DNA of 64,000 nucleotides from an uncultured Clostridia bacterium (GTDB taxonomy: Bacteria; Bacillota; Clostridia; Oscillospirales; Feifaniaceae): positions 1 to 64,000 of the forward strand of contig CALWCA010000007.1 of NCBI GenBank assembly GCA_944376235.1, in the 5' to 3' direction. The position numbers and the translations under genes are program-made. Below are positions 52,039 to 61,422 of this stretch, one piece after another. Below the pieces are notes generated by a model. The model had not been told where the DNA came from and searched no databases. It worked only from the letters and a program-made list of their open reading frames with translations. Within the stretch, counting starts at the first letter, position 1, and each line of letters begins with the position of its first letter.

Positions 52039-54717
52039 TTACGCCGGGGCCTTTTCGAGAAAACGCTGAAGGATGGCTGCGACCTGGGCTCTTGTTGCCT
52101 CGCCCTGGGGAGCCAGGGTACCGTTGTCCATGCCGGTGATCAGGCCCTGCTGCACGGCCCAGGCCATGGCCTGCCGTGCATAGGAGGCGATTTGCGTCTC
52201 GTCCGGATGGCCGCTCAAATCGGCGCCGGCGCCGTCGGGCTGGCCGGCATAGCGATAGAGAAGGGTGGCAAGCTGCTCGCGGGAGAGGTTGGCCTCGAGA
52301 TCAAGGCCGTCGGAAATCCCCTCTTCAACCGCCCACTGACGGCCGGCCTCGTACCAGACGGAGCCGGAGGTGTCCACCCCTTCCAGCCGGGCCAGTACAG
52401 TGAGAATCATGGCGCGGCTCATGGGCATGTCGGGCGAGAAGGTGTCGTCGCCGGTGCCCGAGAAGAGCTCACGGCTGACGGCAAAGGCGATGGCTCTGGC
52501 GCCCCAGAAGTCACCTGAAACGTCGGCAAAGGCCCTGCCGTTGTCCGCAACGGCCACGGTATCGCCGTCCGAAAGCGTGACCGCCACGCCCCCTTCGGTG
52601 GGCAGGCAGGACTTGATCACTTCGCAAGAGCCGTCCTGCTTCACGAGAAAGGCCACGGTGGAGACGGTGGGGTTTTCCACGGGGATCTCCACCCTGACGC
52701 TGCCCTCCCCGGGCAGGCTCACGGTGACAAGGGGGGCTTTTTCAGGCGTTGCACCGGCTGAAAGGGCCGGCATGGGCAGCTTGGCGGCCTGACCCTGCTG
52801 GCCTGCACCTTCCAGAGACTCCTGCGTCAGCACGACCTCGGCCTGTACGCCGCCGTCCTGCGACACTGCCGTGACCGAGCCCGAACCGTCGCGGTTGTCC
52901 ACGGTGGTCTTGCCCGAGCCGTCGGTATTTTCAACCGTCGTGACCTTGTTGCCGCCGGCATCGGTGAGAGTGGTGGTCACGCTGCCGTCCGCCCCGGTCT
53001 CAACCACTTTTTCGGAGCCGTCGGCATTTGCCGTGGTCTCAATGGTCGAGCCGTCGGCATTGGTCACGGTTGTCGTGGTGGAGCCGTCGGGATTTTGCTG
53101 GGCCTGTCCGGCGCTGCCGGAGCCACTGCCCGAGCTGCTGCCGCTCGGGGAGTCCGCCGGAGGAGTGCCGCCGGAGCTCCCAGAAAAGACGGTGTACTGC
53201 GCGCTCACGACGTCGCTGGCAAGCCCGTCCTTCACGGCGATGGCCTTGAGGGTGAGGGCCCTGTCCAGCGTGATGGGCGCTTCGTATGGCGTGCTGGCTT
53301 GGGTGGGAGCAGTACCGTCATCCGTATAGTAGATGTCCGCCCCCTCGGTCTGGCAGGTGATGGTCACTTGACGGTTTTTGCGGTATCTTCCGCCCTCAGG
53401 GGAGAAGACGGGCGCCTCAGGCGGTTGGGGAGGGGTGGGGTCTATGACGTATTCTGCCGAGACAGCAGGGCTCATGAGGCTGTTTTTGACGGCGACTGCC
53501 TTGAGGGTCAGCGTCTGCTCAACGGGGATGGGCCCGGTATACAGGGGACTGTCCTGCGTGGGGGCGCTGCCGTCGGTCGTGTAGCGGATCTGCGCATTTT
53601 CCTCTGCCGTAATCGAGACGGTCTGCGCCTTTGCGTAGCTGCCGCCCTCTGGGGAGAAGGAGGGCGCCGTGGGTGCCAGGGCTCCGTTCCATTCAATCAG
53701 GCTGGCCTCAAGGCCGGGAGCGTGGGGATTGCCCTTGGCGTCGTTGACCTCAAGGCCCTGCGCTTCCAAAAAGGCAAAGGCTTCGTTAATGACGTCCTGC
53801 TCGGCGGAGCGCACCTTCGGCTCTTCACCGCCGGGAAGGTTCAAGAGCAGCAGGCCGTCGCTTTTTCTCTGAAGCGAGACATCCTGCGCGTCGAGCTGGG
53901 AGCACCGCTTCAAAAACATGGCGACCTGCAGGTTGGAGGCAGCCGCGTCAGGCCGGAAGGTGCCGTCGGGAAAGCCATTGACAACGCCCAGCTCTTCAAA
54001 AAAGCAAACTGCCTTTTGCTGCTCATTGGAGAGGGCGGCAATATCGGAAAGATTCGAAGTGAAGTCGTCGCTCACCTGTCCGAGCAGGGGGCTGTCCTGG
54101 TAGGTTTCATAGGCCGCCATCAGCATGTCGATGCGGGAGACGCCGTCCCCAAAGCCTGAGAAATCGCTTTTGCTGTAAGCCGTGAGAAGCCCGGTCAGCA
54201 TGATGTCGGTCACGGGCTTGTTTGGCTCAAAGAGGCCGTTCCCGGTGCCCTTGAGAAGGCCGGCCGCCGTCAGGGCATGGATCGCGGGGGTATACCAGTC
54301 CGAAAGGCCAACGTCGGTGTAGCTGACCGTTGCGGCGGTTGGATTGCTCTTGCAGCCGGTGACGCGCCACAAAACGACGACCGCCTCGCCGCGCGTAACG
54401 CCGCCGGTTGGGGAAAAGACCCCAGGAGCAGTTCCGTTTAGGATTTTGGCCTTGGCCAGGGCCAAAATGGCCTCCCTCTGCTGGTCGGTGCAGGGGTCCG
54501 CCCCGACCTGTACGGGGCCAATATCGGAAAAGTCAGGGGCCTGCTGCCCCTCTCCTGCCTCGTCAATCAGCGCTTTGAGGCTTTCGTTGGCATAAAGGGC
54601 CCCTGCCAGCTGCGCCCGGGTGACAGGGACGGACTCAGGGATGGCAAGCGCCGTGACAGGAAGCAGGCCAAGCATCAGGGCCAGCGCCATCAGAATACAG
54701 GTGATTTGCTTTTTCAT
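52039..54717 (-). CDS. Large surface protein with SLH-like regions at both ends and chitobiase-type repeats
   Basis: An 892-residue secreted protein. After a signal peptide (1-25), residues about 30-260 contain SLH-like repeats (F-S-P-T-G-G-V-T-R-G-E-A, Y-T-D-V...W-Y-T-P). Two copies of a chitobiase/beta-hexosaminidase C-terminal-type domain follow (about 305-480; A-P-S-F-S-P-E-G-G and A-P-V-F-S-P-E-G-G, Y-T-T-D-G-S-A-P-T and Y-T-D-D-G-T-A-P-T). Next are an S/G linker and a D-G-S-x-T-T-T-V-T repeat zone (about 515-600). Three further SLH repeats occupy about 705-892. ATG 54717 follows GGGAGCG; the open frame upstream is not part of it. The role is probably adhesive or structural. Confidence 0.88.
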   Translation of the reverse strand: MKKQITCILMALALMLGLLPVTALAIPESVPVTRAQLAGALYANESLKALIDEAGEGQQAPDFSDIGPVQVGADPCTDQQREAILALAKAKILNGTAPGVFSPTGGVTRGEAVVVLWRVTGCKSNPTAATVSYTDVGLSDWYTPAIHALTAAGLLKGTGNGLFEPNKPVTDIMLTGLLTAYSKSDFSGFGDGVSRIDMLMAAYETYQDSPLLGQVSDDFTSNLSDIAALSNEQQKAVCFFEELGVVNGFPDGTFRPDAAASNLQVAMFLKRCSQLDAQDVSLQRKSDGLLLLNLPGGEEPKVRSAEQDVINEAFAFLEAQGLEVNDAKGNPHAPGLEASLIEWNGALAPTAPSFSPEGGSYAKAQTVSITAEENAQIRYTTDGSAPTQDSPLYTGPIPVEQTLTLKAVAVKNSLMSPAVSAEYVIDPTPPQPPEAPVFSPEGGRYRKNRQVTITCQTEGADIYYTDDGTAPTQASTPYEAPITLDRALTLKAIAVKDGLASDVVSAQYTVFSGSSGGTPPADSPSGSSSGSGSGSAGQAQQNPDGSTTTTVTNADGSTIETTANADGSEKVVETGADGSVTTTLTDAGGNKVTTVENTDGSGKTTVDNRDGSGSVTAVSQDGGVQAEVVLTQESLEGAGQQGQAAKLPMPALSAGATPEKAPLVTVSLPGEGSVRVEIPVENPTVSTVAFLVKQDGSCEVIKSCLPTEGGVAVTLSDGDTVAVADNGRAFADVSGDFWGARAIAFAVSRELFSGTGDDTFSPDMPMSRAMILTVLARLEGVDTSGSVWYEAGRQWAVEEGISDGLDLEANLSREQLATLLYRYAGQPDGAGADLSGHPDETQIASYARQAMAWAVQQGLITGMDNGTLAPQGEATRAQVAAILQRFLEKAPA

Positions 54718-54810
54718 TTTTTCACGCTCCCGGTGCCGCCCCGGAAAAAGCGGGCGGCATTTTTTTGCCATTTTCGGTACGGATGGGAAAACAAAGGATC
54801 TGGTGGAAAA

Positions 54811-54839
54811 ATTATATAAAAAACAAGGGTGCTTTGCAA
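54811..54839 (-). promoter_or_regulatory. Promoter for the large SLH gene
   Basis: On the minus strand: TTGCAA (54839-54834), a 17-base spacer and a perfect TATAAT (54816-54811), about 94 bases before the start. Confidence 0.8.
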
Positions 54840-54951
54840 GAGGTTTTGAGAAAAAGGTCAGGAAATCGCCCTCCTTGCGGGAGAGGGCTGACCGAAGAAG
54901 AACGATGGGAGGAGAAGCGCCTGCCTTCAGCCCTCTTTTTCGAAAAGACGG

Positions 54952-54980
54952 TTGAACGCAGGGGGCTTTGTCATTATAAT
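54952..54980 (+). promoter_or_regulatory. Promoter for fba
   Basis: TTGAAC (54952-54957), a 17-base spacer and a perfect TATAAT (54975-54980). The leader to the fba start is about 150 bases. The spacer 54718-55141 otherwise shows nothing but this divergent promoter pair. Confidence 0.85.
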
Positions 54981-55141
54981 AAATGCAGATTCCGTTTGAG
55001 GCGGGATGTGTGTGAGACTGCCTTTTTGCGGCGCCGGACTGCTTTTTCAAGGGAATGCCGGGTGCTGCTTGCCTATGGGCTGGGGCAGGGCTTTTTGCAC
55101 CGTCCCGAAGATGCTGCAAAATTGCGAAAGGGGAGTGCAAG

Positions 55142-56077
55142 ATGCCACTGGTAACGTCAAAGGAAATGTTCCAAAAGGCCTATGAGGGCGGCTATGCGGT
55201 GGGCGCCTTCAATGTCAACAACATGGAGATCATTCAGGGGATCACGGAGGCTGCGGCGCAGGAAAAGGCGCCGCTCATCCTGCAGGTATCTGCCGGAGCC
55301 AGAAAGTATGCCAAGCACGTCTATCTGATGAAGCTCGTGGAGGCGGCCCTCGAGGACACAGGCCTTCCCATCTGCCTGCACCTGGATCACGGGGATGGCT
55401 TTGAGATCTGCAAGGCCTGTGTTGACGGAGGGTTTACCTCGGTGATGATTGACGGCTCTAAATATTCCTTTGAGGAAAACATCGCCCTGACCAAGCAGGT
55501 TGTGGACTACGCCCACGACAAGGGCGTGGTGGTGGAAGGAGAGCTGGGCCGCCTGGCCGGGGTGGAGGACGAGGTCAACGTGTCGGCTGCCGATTCCTCT
55601 TACACCGATCCCGCGCAGGTGGAGGAATTTGTGTCGCGCACAGGGGTGGATTCTCTTGCCATTGCCATCGGCACCAGTCACGGGGCCTACAAATTCAAGC
55701 CCGGCACCAAGCCGCAGCTTCGCTTTGACATCCTCGAGGAGGTGGGCCGCCGCCTGCCGGGCTTCCCCATCGTGCTGCACGGGGCCTCCTCGGTCATGCA
55801 GGAGTATGTGGCAATCGTCAACGAGTTTGGCGGACAGATGCCGGGCGCCATCGGTGTGCCGGAGGACATGCTGCGCAAGGCCTCGTCCATGGCAGTGTGC
55901 AAAATCAACATCGACTCCGACCTACGCCTTGCCATGACGGCCTCGGTGCGCAGACACCTGGCGCAGCATCCCGACCACTTTGACCCGCGCCAGTATCTGA
56001 CCCCGGCCAGAGACGCCATCCGCGAAGTGGTTGCCCACAAGATGCGCCATGTGCTCGGGTGCTCCGGCAAGGCATAA
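55142..56077 (+). CDS. fba: Class II fructose-bisphosphate aldolase
   Basis: A 311-residue zinc-dependent aldolase of glycolysis. Zinc and active-site motifs are L-H-L-D-H-G-D, S-V-M-I-D-G-S, V-E-G-E-L-G-R-L-A-G and V-L-H-G-A-S-S, with K-I-N-I-D-S-D-L-R at the phosphate site. ATG 55142 follows AAAGGGGAGTG; residues encoded upstream in frame are not homologous. It is a single-gene unit with its own promoter. Close relatives include tagatose-bisphosphate aldolases, but the sequence fits the glycolytic enzyme. Confidence 0.96.
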   Translation: MPLVTSKEMFQKAYEGGYAVGAFNVNNMEIIQGITEAAAQEKAPLILQVSAGARKYAKHVYLMKLVEAALEDTGLPICLHLDHGDGFEICKACVDGGFTSVMIDGSKYSFEENIALTKQVVDYAHDKGVVVEGELGRLAGVEDEVNVSAADSSYTDPAQVEEFVSRTGVDSLAIAIGTSHGAYKFKPGTKPQLRFDILEEVGRRLPGFPIVLHGASSVMQEYVAIVNEFGGQMPGAIGVPEDMLRKASSMAVCKINIDSDLRLAMTASVRRHLAQHPDHFDPRQYLTPARDAIREVVAHKMRHVLGCSGKA

Positions 56078-56265
56078 CAGGGCATAAAAGGCTAGATCAG
56101 GGCGTTTCATAACGCAAAAGAAAGAAGGAAAGAGGCCAAAAGGGGAGAGGGGCGCGCGCCCTGCGGAAAAAGACAGGGGAGCGCCTCTCTTCCTTCCCGC
56201 AAAGCGAAGAAAAAACTGTACGGGAAGGAGCCCACGGCCCCGACCTTCAACCAGCAAGAAAATGC

Positions 56266-56294
56266 TTGACCTTAGGGCATAAGTGTGCTATGAT
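56266..56294 (+). promoter_or_regulatory. Promoter of the rpmG-secE-nusG-rplK-rplA operon
   Basis: TTGACC (56266-56271), a 17-base spacer and TATGAT (56289-56294) with an extended TGC. The leader to rpmG is about 125 bases. The rest of the 56078-56424 spacer holds an imperfect GC-rich inverted repeat near 56145-56185 but no gene. Confidence 0.88.
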
Positions 56295-56424
56295 GGTTAT
56301 ACCTCTGTTCAGGTCTTTTTTTATGGGGTTTTTGCCCCTCGTTGCCTGAAGGAAGAGGGAGAGAGCTGTGAGGGCTGTGCAAGAGCTCTTACGACACAAG
56401 TTTTCGTTTATCAGGAGGTGCCAA

Positions 56425-56574
56425 ATGCGAGTAAAAATCACCCTGGCCTGCACCGAGTGCAAGCAGCGCAACTACGACACGATGAAAAACAAGAAGAACA
56501 CGCCCGACAGGATTGAGCTCAACAAGTATTGTCCGTTTTGCAAAAAACACACCCTCCATAAGGAGACGAAGTAA
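56425..56574 (+). CDS. rpmG: Ribosomal protein bL33
   Basis: A 49-residue large-subunit protein. It is the zinc-binding (C+) form, with C-T-E-C near the start and C-P-F-C near the end, and basic throughout. ATG 56425 follows CAGGAGG; the longer in-frame start at 56368 adds unrelated residues. It is the first gene of the operon, in the usual place before secE. Confidence 0.97.
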   Translation: MRVKITLACTECKQRNYDTMKNKKNTPDRIELNKYCPFCKKHTLHKETK

Positions 56575-56610
56575 TCCGCAAGGGTTGCATTAGTTTAAGG
56601 AGGTAACAAA

Positions 56611-56859
56611 ATGGCTGAACCCAATCAGAAGCCTGTGGAGAAAAAGCCGGCGGAAAAGAAGCCCGGCGTTTTTGCCCGCCTGAAAAAGTATTTCAGGGAT
56701 ACGAAAAGTGAAGTCAAAAAGGTTGTCTGGCCCACAAAGCAGCAGACCATCAACAACACCGGTGTTGTGATTGCCTGCATTGTGGTGGTGGGCGCCTTTA
56801 TCGGCGTGCTTGACGCCATTTTCACCTATGGGCTGCAGACCCTGCTCAAGCTGCTCTAA
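56611..56859 (+). CDS. secE: Preprotein translocase subunit SecE
   Basis: An 82-residue single-span SecE that clamps SecY in the export channel. A lysine/proline-rich cytoplasmic tail (K-P-V-E-K-K-P-A-E-K-K-P) is followed by the amphipathic Y-F-R-D-T-K-S-E-V-K-K-V-V-W-P helix and one membrane helix. The ATG follows AAGGAGGTAAC. It lies between rpmG and nusG, as in most bacteria. Confidence 0.96.
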   Translation: MAEPNQKPVEKKPAEKKPGVFARLKKYFRDTKSEVKKVVWPTKQQTINNTGVVIACIVVVGAFIGVLDAIFTYGLQTLLKLL

Positions 56860-56902
56860 TGCCTGACGGGGCGCTTTAGTTTCGCGAAAGAGGAGAGAAG
56901 GC

Positions 56903-57421
56903 ATGGCTGAACCTGCAAGATGGTATGTCGTTCACACTTACTCCGGATATGAGAACAAGGTGATGACCAACCTTGAGAAGACCGTGGAAAACCGCAAGCT
57001 GCACGATTTGATTCAGGACATCCGCGTGCCGATGGAAACGGTGACGGAGGTCAAGGACAACGAGGTCAAGGAGATCAAGCGCAAGCTTTTCCCGGGATAT
57101 GTCCTGGTCAAGATGGTGATGACCGACGTGAGCTGGTATGTCGTCCGCAACATCCGAGGAGTGACAGGCTTTGTCGGCCCCTCTTCCAAGCCCGTCCCTC
57201 TGACCGACGAAGAGGTCGCCGCACTGGATGTGGAGACCAAGGAGATCGTGTCCGATTTCTCGGTGGGCGATGTGGTCAAGATTGTGGACGGGGCGCTGAG
57301 CGGCTTCCTGGGGCAGATTGAGTCCATTGATCTGGAGCAAAAGAAGGTTCAGGTGGTAGTCTCCATGTTTGGCAGGGAGACGCCGGTTGAGCTGGAGCTC
57401 TGGCAAATCCAGGCGCAGTAG
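56903..57421 (+). CDS. nusG: Transcription termination/antitermination protein NusG
   Basis: A 172-residue NusG that binds RNA polymerase and modulates pausing. The NGN domain starts A-R-W-Y-V-V-H-T-Y-S-G-Y-E-N-K-V and contains F-P-G-Y-V-L-V-K-M. The C-terminal KOW domain has F-S-V-G-D-V-V-K-I-V-D-G-A-L-S-G-F. Length is normal. It follows secE by 43 bases. Confidence 0.97.
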   Translation: MAEPARWYVVHTYSGYENKVMTNLEKTVENRKLHDLIQDIRVPMETVTEVKDNEVKEIKRKLFPGYVLVKMVMTDVSWYVVRNIRGVTGFVGPSSKPVPLTDEEVAALDVETKEIVSDFSVGDVVKIVDGALSGFLGQIESIDLEQKKVQVVVSMFGRETPVELELWQIQAQ

Positions 57422-57526
57422 CAGGCAGGAGAAAAGAGGATAACCCCGGGCCGCGCGGCGGCCCTTTTCGTGGGAGGGGCCTTCGGGCTTCCGCCATCCA
57501 CCACATTTTAATCAGGAGGTGTTCGT

Positions 57527-57952
57527 ATGGCTCAGAAAGTCGTGGGCTATATTAAACTGCAAATTCCGGGAGGTAAAGCAACTCCCGCACCGCCCGTGGG
57601 ACCGGCGCTCGGTCAGCACGGCGTCAACATCATGGCCTTTACCAAGGAGTTCAACGAGAGAACCAAAAACGATGTGGGATATGTCATCCCCGTCGTCATC
57701 ACCGTCTATGCAGACCGCTCCTTCTCCTTTATCACCAAGACTCCGCCGGCCGCCGTTCTGATCAAAAAGGCTGCCGGAATTGAGACGGCCTCCGGTACCC
57801 CCAACAAGGTCAAGGTGGCCTCCCTGACCAAAGAGCAGGTGCAGAAGATCGCCGAGACCAAGATGCCCGACCTCAACGCGGGAAGCCTTGAGGCGGCCAT
57901 GAGCATGATCGCCGGCACCGCCCGCAGCATGGGAATCACCGTGGAAGAGTAG
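57527..57952 (+). CDS. rplK: Ribosomal protein uL11
   Basis: A 141-residue protein of the GTPase-associated centre. [22 protein letters not shown] and [10 protein letters not shown] are near-universal L11 motifs. ATG 57527 follows CAGGAGGTG. It lies 105 bases after nusG, with a GC-rich hairpin (GGGCCGCGCGGCGGCCC-like, ~57450) between them. Confidence 0.98.
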   Translation: MAQKVVGYIKLQIPGGKATPAPPVGPALGQHGVNIMAFTKEFNERTKNDVGYVIPVVITVYADRSFSFITKTPPAAVLIKKAAGIETASGTPNKVKVASLTKEQVQKIAETKMPDLNAGSLEAAMSMIAGTARSMGITVEE

Positions 57953-58030
57953 CTTTAAGGCCCGCCTTGGAGCATCACTACCGTGGGAGGACGAGAAACG
58001 TCCGTCAACCACTTACAGGAGGAAGATATC

Positions 58031-58726
58031 GTGAAAAGAGGCAAGAATTATCAGGACAGTGTGAAGCTCTATGACAAGCTCAAGCTGTATGATCCAAATG
58101 AGGCATTGAAGCTTTCGGTCGACACCGCCAAGGCAAAGTTTGATGAGACGGTGGAAGTTCATATCAAGCTGGGCGTCGACTCCCGTCACGCCGACCAGCA
58201 GGTCAGAGGCGCCGTGGTGCTGCCTCACGGAACCGGCAAAAACGTCCGCGTGCTGGTCTTTGCCAAGGACGAGAAGATCGACGAGGCCACGGCTGCCGGC
58301 GCCGACTACGTCGGCGGAGCCGAGCTGGTCAGCAAGATCACCGGAGAAAACTGGTTTGACTACGACGTGGTCGTGGCCACGCCCGACATGATGGGCGTGG
58401 TGGGCCGCCTGGGTAAGGTGCTGGGCCCCAAGGGCCTGATGCCCAACCCCAAGGCCGGAACCGTGACCACCGATTTGACCAAGGCCATTGCAGAGATTAA
58501 GGCCGGTAAGATTGAGTATCGTCTGGATAAGACCAACATCATTCACTGCCCCATCGGCAAGGTGTCCTTTGGCCCCGAGAAGCTGCTGGACAACTTCAAC
58601 ACGCTGCTGGGCGCCGTTGTCAAGGCAAAGCCTGCGGCAGCCAAGGGCCAGTATATCAGAAGCTGCGTGGTGGCCTCCACCATGGGCCCCGGCATCCGCG
58701 TCAACCCCGCCAGAGTGACCGAATAA
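58031..58726 (+). CDS. rplA: Ribosomal protein uL1
   Basis: A 231-residue L1-stalk protein and, in many bacteria, translational repressor of the L11-L1 unit. K-R-G-K-N-Y at the start, [13 protein letters not shown] and [14 protein letters not shown] are diagnostic. The start is GTG 58031 after ACAGGAGGAA; an upstream ATG at 57983 would add a non-homologous 16 residues. A terminator follows directly, and rplJ and rplL do not come next. Confidence 0.97.
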   Translation: MKRGKNYQDSVKLYDKLKLYDPNEALKLSVDTAKAKFDETVEVHIKLGVDSRHADQQVRGAVVLPHGTGKNVRVLVFAKDEKIDEATAAGADYVGGAELVSKITGENWFDYDVVVATPDMMGVVGRLGKVLGPKGLMPNPKAGTVTTDLTKAIAEIKAGKIEYRLDKTNIIHCPIGKVSFGPEKLLDNFNTLLGAVVKAKPAAAKGQYIRSCVVASTMGPGIRVNPARVTE

Positions 58727-58740
58727 GTTTGTTTTTCATC

Positions 58741-58777
58741 AAAAAGCGGCAAGTCGATATGACTTGCCGCTTTTTTT
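58741..58777 (+). terminator. Intrinsic terminator after rplA
   Basis: AAAAAGCGGCAAGTC (58741-58755) pairs perfectly with GACTTGCCGCTTTTT (58761-58775), followed by more T. The remaining spacer to 59113 shows no gene or clear promoter. Confidence 0.95.
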
Positions 58778-59113
58778 ATCCTTTTCTCCAAAATGAGTAT
58801 GGGATGTGTGCCGCTCTCGAAGATTGAAGGAGCATCTTCACTGACTCTGTTAAAAGGCAACAGGGGGTGCAGCTTTGGAGCAGGCAAGCTGTCTTGAGGA
58901 ATTTTTCAATGGATTTTGAAAAAAATCGCCGCAAAGTGGACGGCCTTTCACACAAGATTTCGGGTTTTACGGAATAGACATTAAAAAGAAAACCCCAGGG
59001 AAAAGAAAAGCCCTTGGCCTGGAAAAAAGAGACGGCCCTGTACCCCCTTGGAGGCAGGGGGTTCGGCATGGCATCGGGGGATACATCTGCAGTGAGAGAA
59101 ATGGGGGAATCTT

Positions 59114-59899
59114 ATGTCTGTAGAAAAGGCAAAAAGAAAAATGCTCCATCGGCTGTATGCGATGAGAAGAAATGCCGCCCTTTTGTTTGCCGTCCTTTGC
59201 CTTGCGGCGGGGTATCATACGCTGCCGCAGGATACGGCGGCGGGGCACATCGTGCTTGAGGGGCTGCCCACGGTGATTTTGGATGCGGGTCATGGCGGGT
59301 TTGACGGTGGGGCTGTTTCGCAGGATCAGGTTTTGGAAAAAGATCTCAATCTGAGCGTTGCAAAAAAGCTGGAGCTGCTTTTGCTGTCCCAGGGGGTACA
59401 GGTTATCATGACGCGCAGCGAGGACGAGGCACTGACCCTGGACGGCCAAACCGGAAAATCGGCGGATTTGCGTGCCCGCGCCAAAATTGCACAGGACAAT
59501 CCCGACGCCATTTTGATCAGCATTCACATGAATCAATTTGGAATCCCGAAGTACAGTGGAAGCCAGGTTTTTTATTCGACCAATCACTCCGATTCACAGC
59601 TTTTGGCCGAGTGCATTCAACAGGAAATCCGTCAAACGCTTCAGCCGGAAAATACGCGGCAAATCAAACCTGCCGGCGGAGAGATTTATTTGCTGGCGCA
59701 GGCGCAGCAGCCGGCTGTTTTGGTGGAGTGCGGTTTTTTGTCCAATCCTGAGGAGACGCAAAAGCTGCAGGAAGAGTCCTATCAGCAGTCGCTGGCGCAG
59801 GCCATTGCAAGCGGACTGCAAAACTATTATAATGGGGAGGAAGAAAAAGAAACACAGGCGGCACAGGATGCCGCCGGACGGGAATCGGCCGATGAGTAA
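59114..59899 (+). CDS. cwlD: N-acetylmuramoyl-L-alanine amidase, CwlD-like
   Basis: A 261-residue zinc amidase (Amidase_3). A membrane helix near 20-35 is followed by I-L-D-A-G-H-G-G-F-D-G-G (first His), E-K-D-L-N-L-S-V (Glu), I-S-I-H-M-N (second His) and V-L-V-E-C-G-F-L-S-N (catalytic Glu). CwlD enzymes start muramic-lactam formation in the spore cortex. That assignment fits the length, the anchor and the spoIIR gene elsewhere in the window, but a vegetative amidase is possible. It overlaps radA by eight bases. Confidence 0.88.
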   Translation: MSVEKAKRKMLHRLYAMRRNAALLFAVLCLAAGYHTLPQDTAAGHIVLEGLPTVILDAGHGGFDGGAVSQDQVLEKDLNLSVAKKLELLLLSQGVQVIMTRSEDEALTLDGQTGKSADLRARAKIAQDNPDAILISIHMNQFGIPKYSGSQVFYSTNHSDSQLLAECIQQEIRQTLQPENTRQIKPAGGEIYLLAQAQQPAVLVECGFLSNPEETQKLQEESYQQSLAQAIASGLQNYYNGEEEKETQAAQDAAGRESADE

Positions 59900-61283
59900 G
59901 AGCAGGAGCAAATATGTTTGCAGGGAGTGCGGGTACGAGAGCCTCAAGTGGCTGGGACGCTGCCCTTCCTGCGGGAATTTCAACGCAATGGAAGAGGAAC
60001 TGGTTTTGTCCGAGCCTGCGGAGAAGGGGAGAGGAGCCCGCTATTTTGAGGCTTCTTTTTCTTCTGAGGCTGTTGTTTTGACGCAGGAGCCGCAGGGCCC
60101 GCAGGCCCAGGACGAAAAAGAGCGCATTGTCACCGGAATGTCCGAGCTCGACCGCGTTTTTGGAGGAGGGCTTGTGCCCGGCTCGGTGACGCTGCTGGGC
60201 GGGGATCCCGGAATCGGCAAGTCGACCATTTTGCTTCAGGCCTGTCAGGCCATGGCGCAGCAGGGAAAGGTGCTCTACGTGTCGGGGGAAGAATCCCCCA
60301 GGCAGATCAGACTGCGCGCCCAGAGGCTTGGGGTGTCAGATCCAAATTTGCTGCTGCTGAGCAACACTGAGCTGCAGGCTGTGGAGCGGGCCGTGGAAAA
60401 GGAAGCGCCGCGCGTGGTCATCATCGATTCCATTCAGACCATGTTCGATGCTAGGCTCAATTCACTGCCCGGAACGGTCAGCCAGATCAAAGAGTGTGCC
60501 AGCGCCTTGATTTCCCTTGCCAAGACGCGGGAAATCACCTTCTTGTTCATCGGACACATGAACAAGGAGGGCTCGATTGCAGGCCCCAAGATGCTCGAGC
60601 ATATGGTGGACACCGTGCTTTATTTCGAAGGGGATAAGAACCTGGCCTATCGAATCATCCGCGCCAGCAAAAACCGCTTTGGCTCCACCAACGAGATTGG
60701 CATTTTTGAAATGGGCCAAGCAGGTCTCAGGGAGGTGGAAAACCCTTCGGCGGCACTGCTTTCGGGCAAGCCACACGGGGTGTCCGGCACCTGCACGGTC
60801 TGTATTTTGGAGGGGACACGGCCCATTTTGGCCGAAATCCAGGCCCTGCTGGTGGAAAGCCGTTTTGGCTCTCCGCGTCGGATGTCGACGGGTGTGGAGC
60901 AAAATCGCTGCGCCATGCTGCTGGCCGTGATGGAAAAGCATCTGGATTTGAAGCTGGGCACCAGCGACGCCTACTTCAACGTGGTGGGCGGCCTGCGCCT
61001 CAATGAGCCTTCGTCGGATTTGGCCCTGGTGCTGGCGGCCGCCTCCAGCTACTTTAACCGCCCGGTGTACGATGAAATCGTGGCCTTTGGAGAGGTGGGG
61101 CTGGCCGGCGAGCTGCGCAGTGTGAGAGGCGTTTCGGAGCGCATTGCCGAGGCGGCGCGTCTGGGGTATACTTCTTTTCTGGTTCCGCATACCGACCGCC
61201 CCAAAGCCCCCATAAAGGGGACAACGGTTTATGCGGTAAAAAATATTGGAGAGGCCGTGGAAATCGCGCTGCAGCCAAAATAA
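59892..61283 (+). CDS. radA: DNA repair protein RadA
   Basis: A 463-residue RadA/Sms, a RecA-related helicase for branched recombination intermediates. An N-terminal zinc finger (C-R-E-C-G, C-P-S-C-G) is followed by Walker A G-G-D-P-G-I-G-K-S-T, the RadA motif K-N-R-F-G and a Lon-protease-like C-terminal domain (V-G-G-L-R-L-N-E-P-S-S-D-L-A). ATG 59892 begins inside the cwlD end. Length is normal. Confidence 0.97.
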   Translation: MSKSRSKYVCRECGYESLKWLGRCPSCGNFNAMEEELVLSEPAEKGRGARYFEASFSSEAVVLTQEPQGPQAQDEKERIVTGMSELDRVFGGGLVPGSVTLLGGDPGIGKSTILLQACQAMAQQGKVLYVSGEESPRQIRLRAQRLGVSDPNLLLLSNTELQAVERAVEKEAPRVVIIDSIQTMFDARLNSLPGTVSQIKECASALISLAKTREITFLFIGHMNKEGSIAGPKMLEHMVDTVLYFEGDKNLAYRIIRASKNRFGSTNEIGIFEMGQAGLREVENPSAALLSGKPHGVSGTCTVCILEGTRPILAEIQALLVESRFGSPRRMSTGVEQNRCAMLLAVMEKHLDLKLGTSDAYFNVVGGLRLNEPSSDLALVLAAASSYFNRPVYDEIVAFGEVGLAGELRSVRGVSERIAEAARLGYTSFLVPHTDRPKAPIKGTTVYAVKNIGEAVEIALQPK

Positions 61284-61345
61284 TGCGAAATTATGTGATG
61301 ATACGCCGTGGGCCTGACAAAGCGAGGGCGTGCGCGCGGCATAGC

Positions 61346-61391
61346 AAAGAAAAAGCCGGGGAGACGCTTTATGAAAAAGCGCCTCCCCGGC
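61346..61391 (-). terminator. Minus-strand terminator of the Cys-rich gene
   Basis: GCCGGGGAG-A-CGCTTT (61355-61370) pairs with AAAGCG-C-CTCCCCGGC (61376-61391), 15 bp with one mismatch. The A-rich 61346-61354 gives a U tract only when read on the minus strand. It begins 31 bases after the small gene's stop codon. Confidence 0.8.
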
Positions 61392-61422
61392 GGGAAAAGG
61401 GGAGAGGGCCGATTTTGGCCTT

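Noticed and set aside
54718-55140. N-terminal extension of the large SLH protein
   Set aside because: The true signal peptide starts at 54717, and the extension would cross two divergent promoters.
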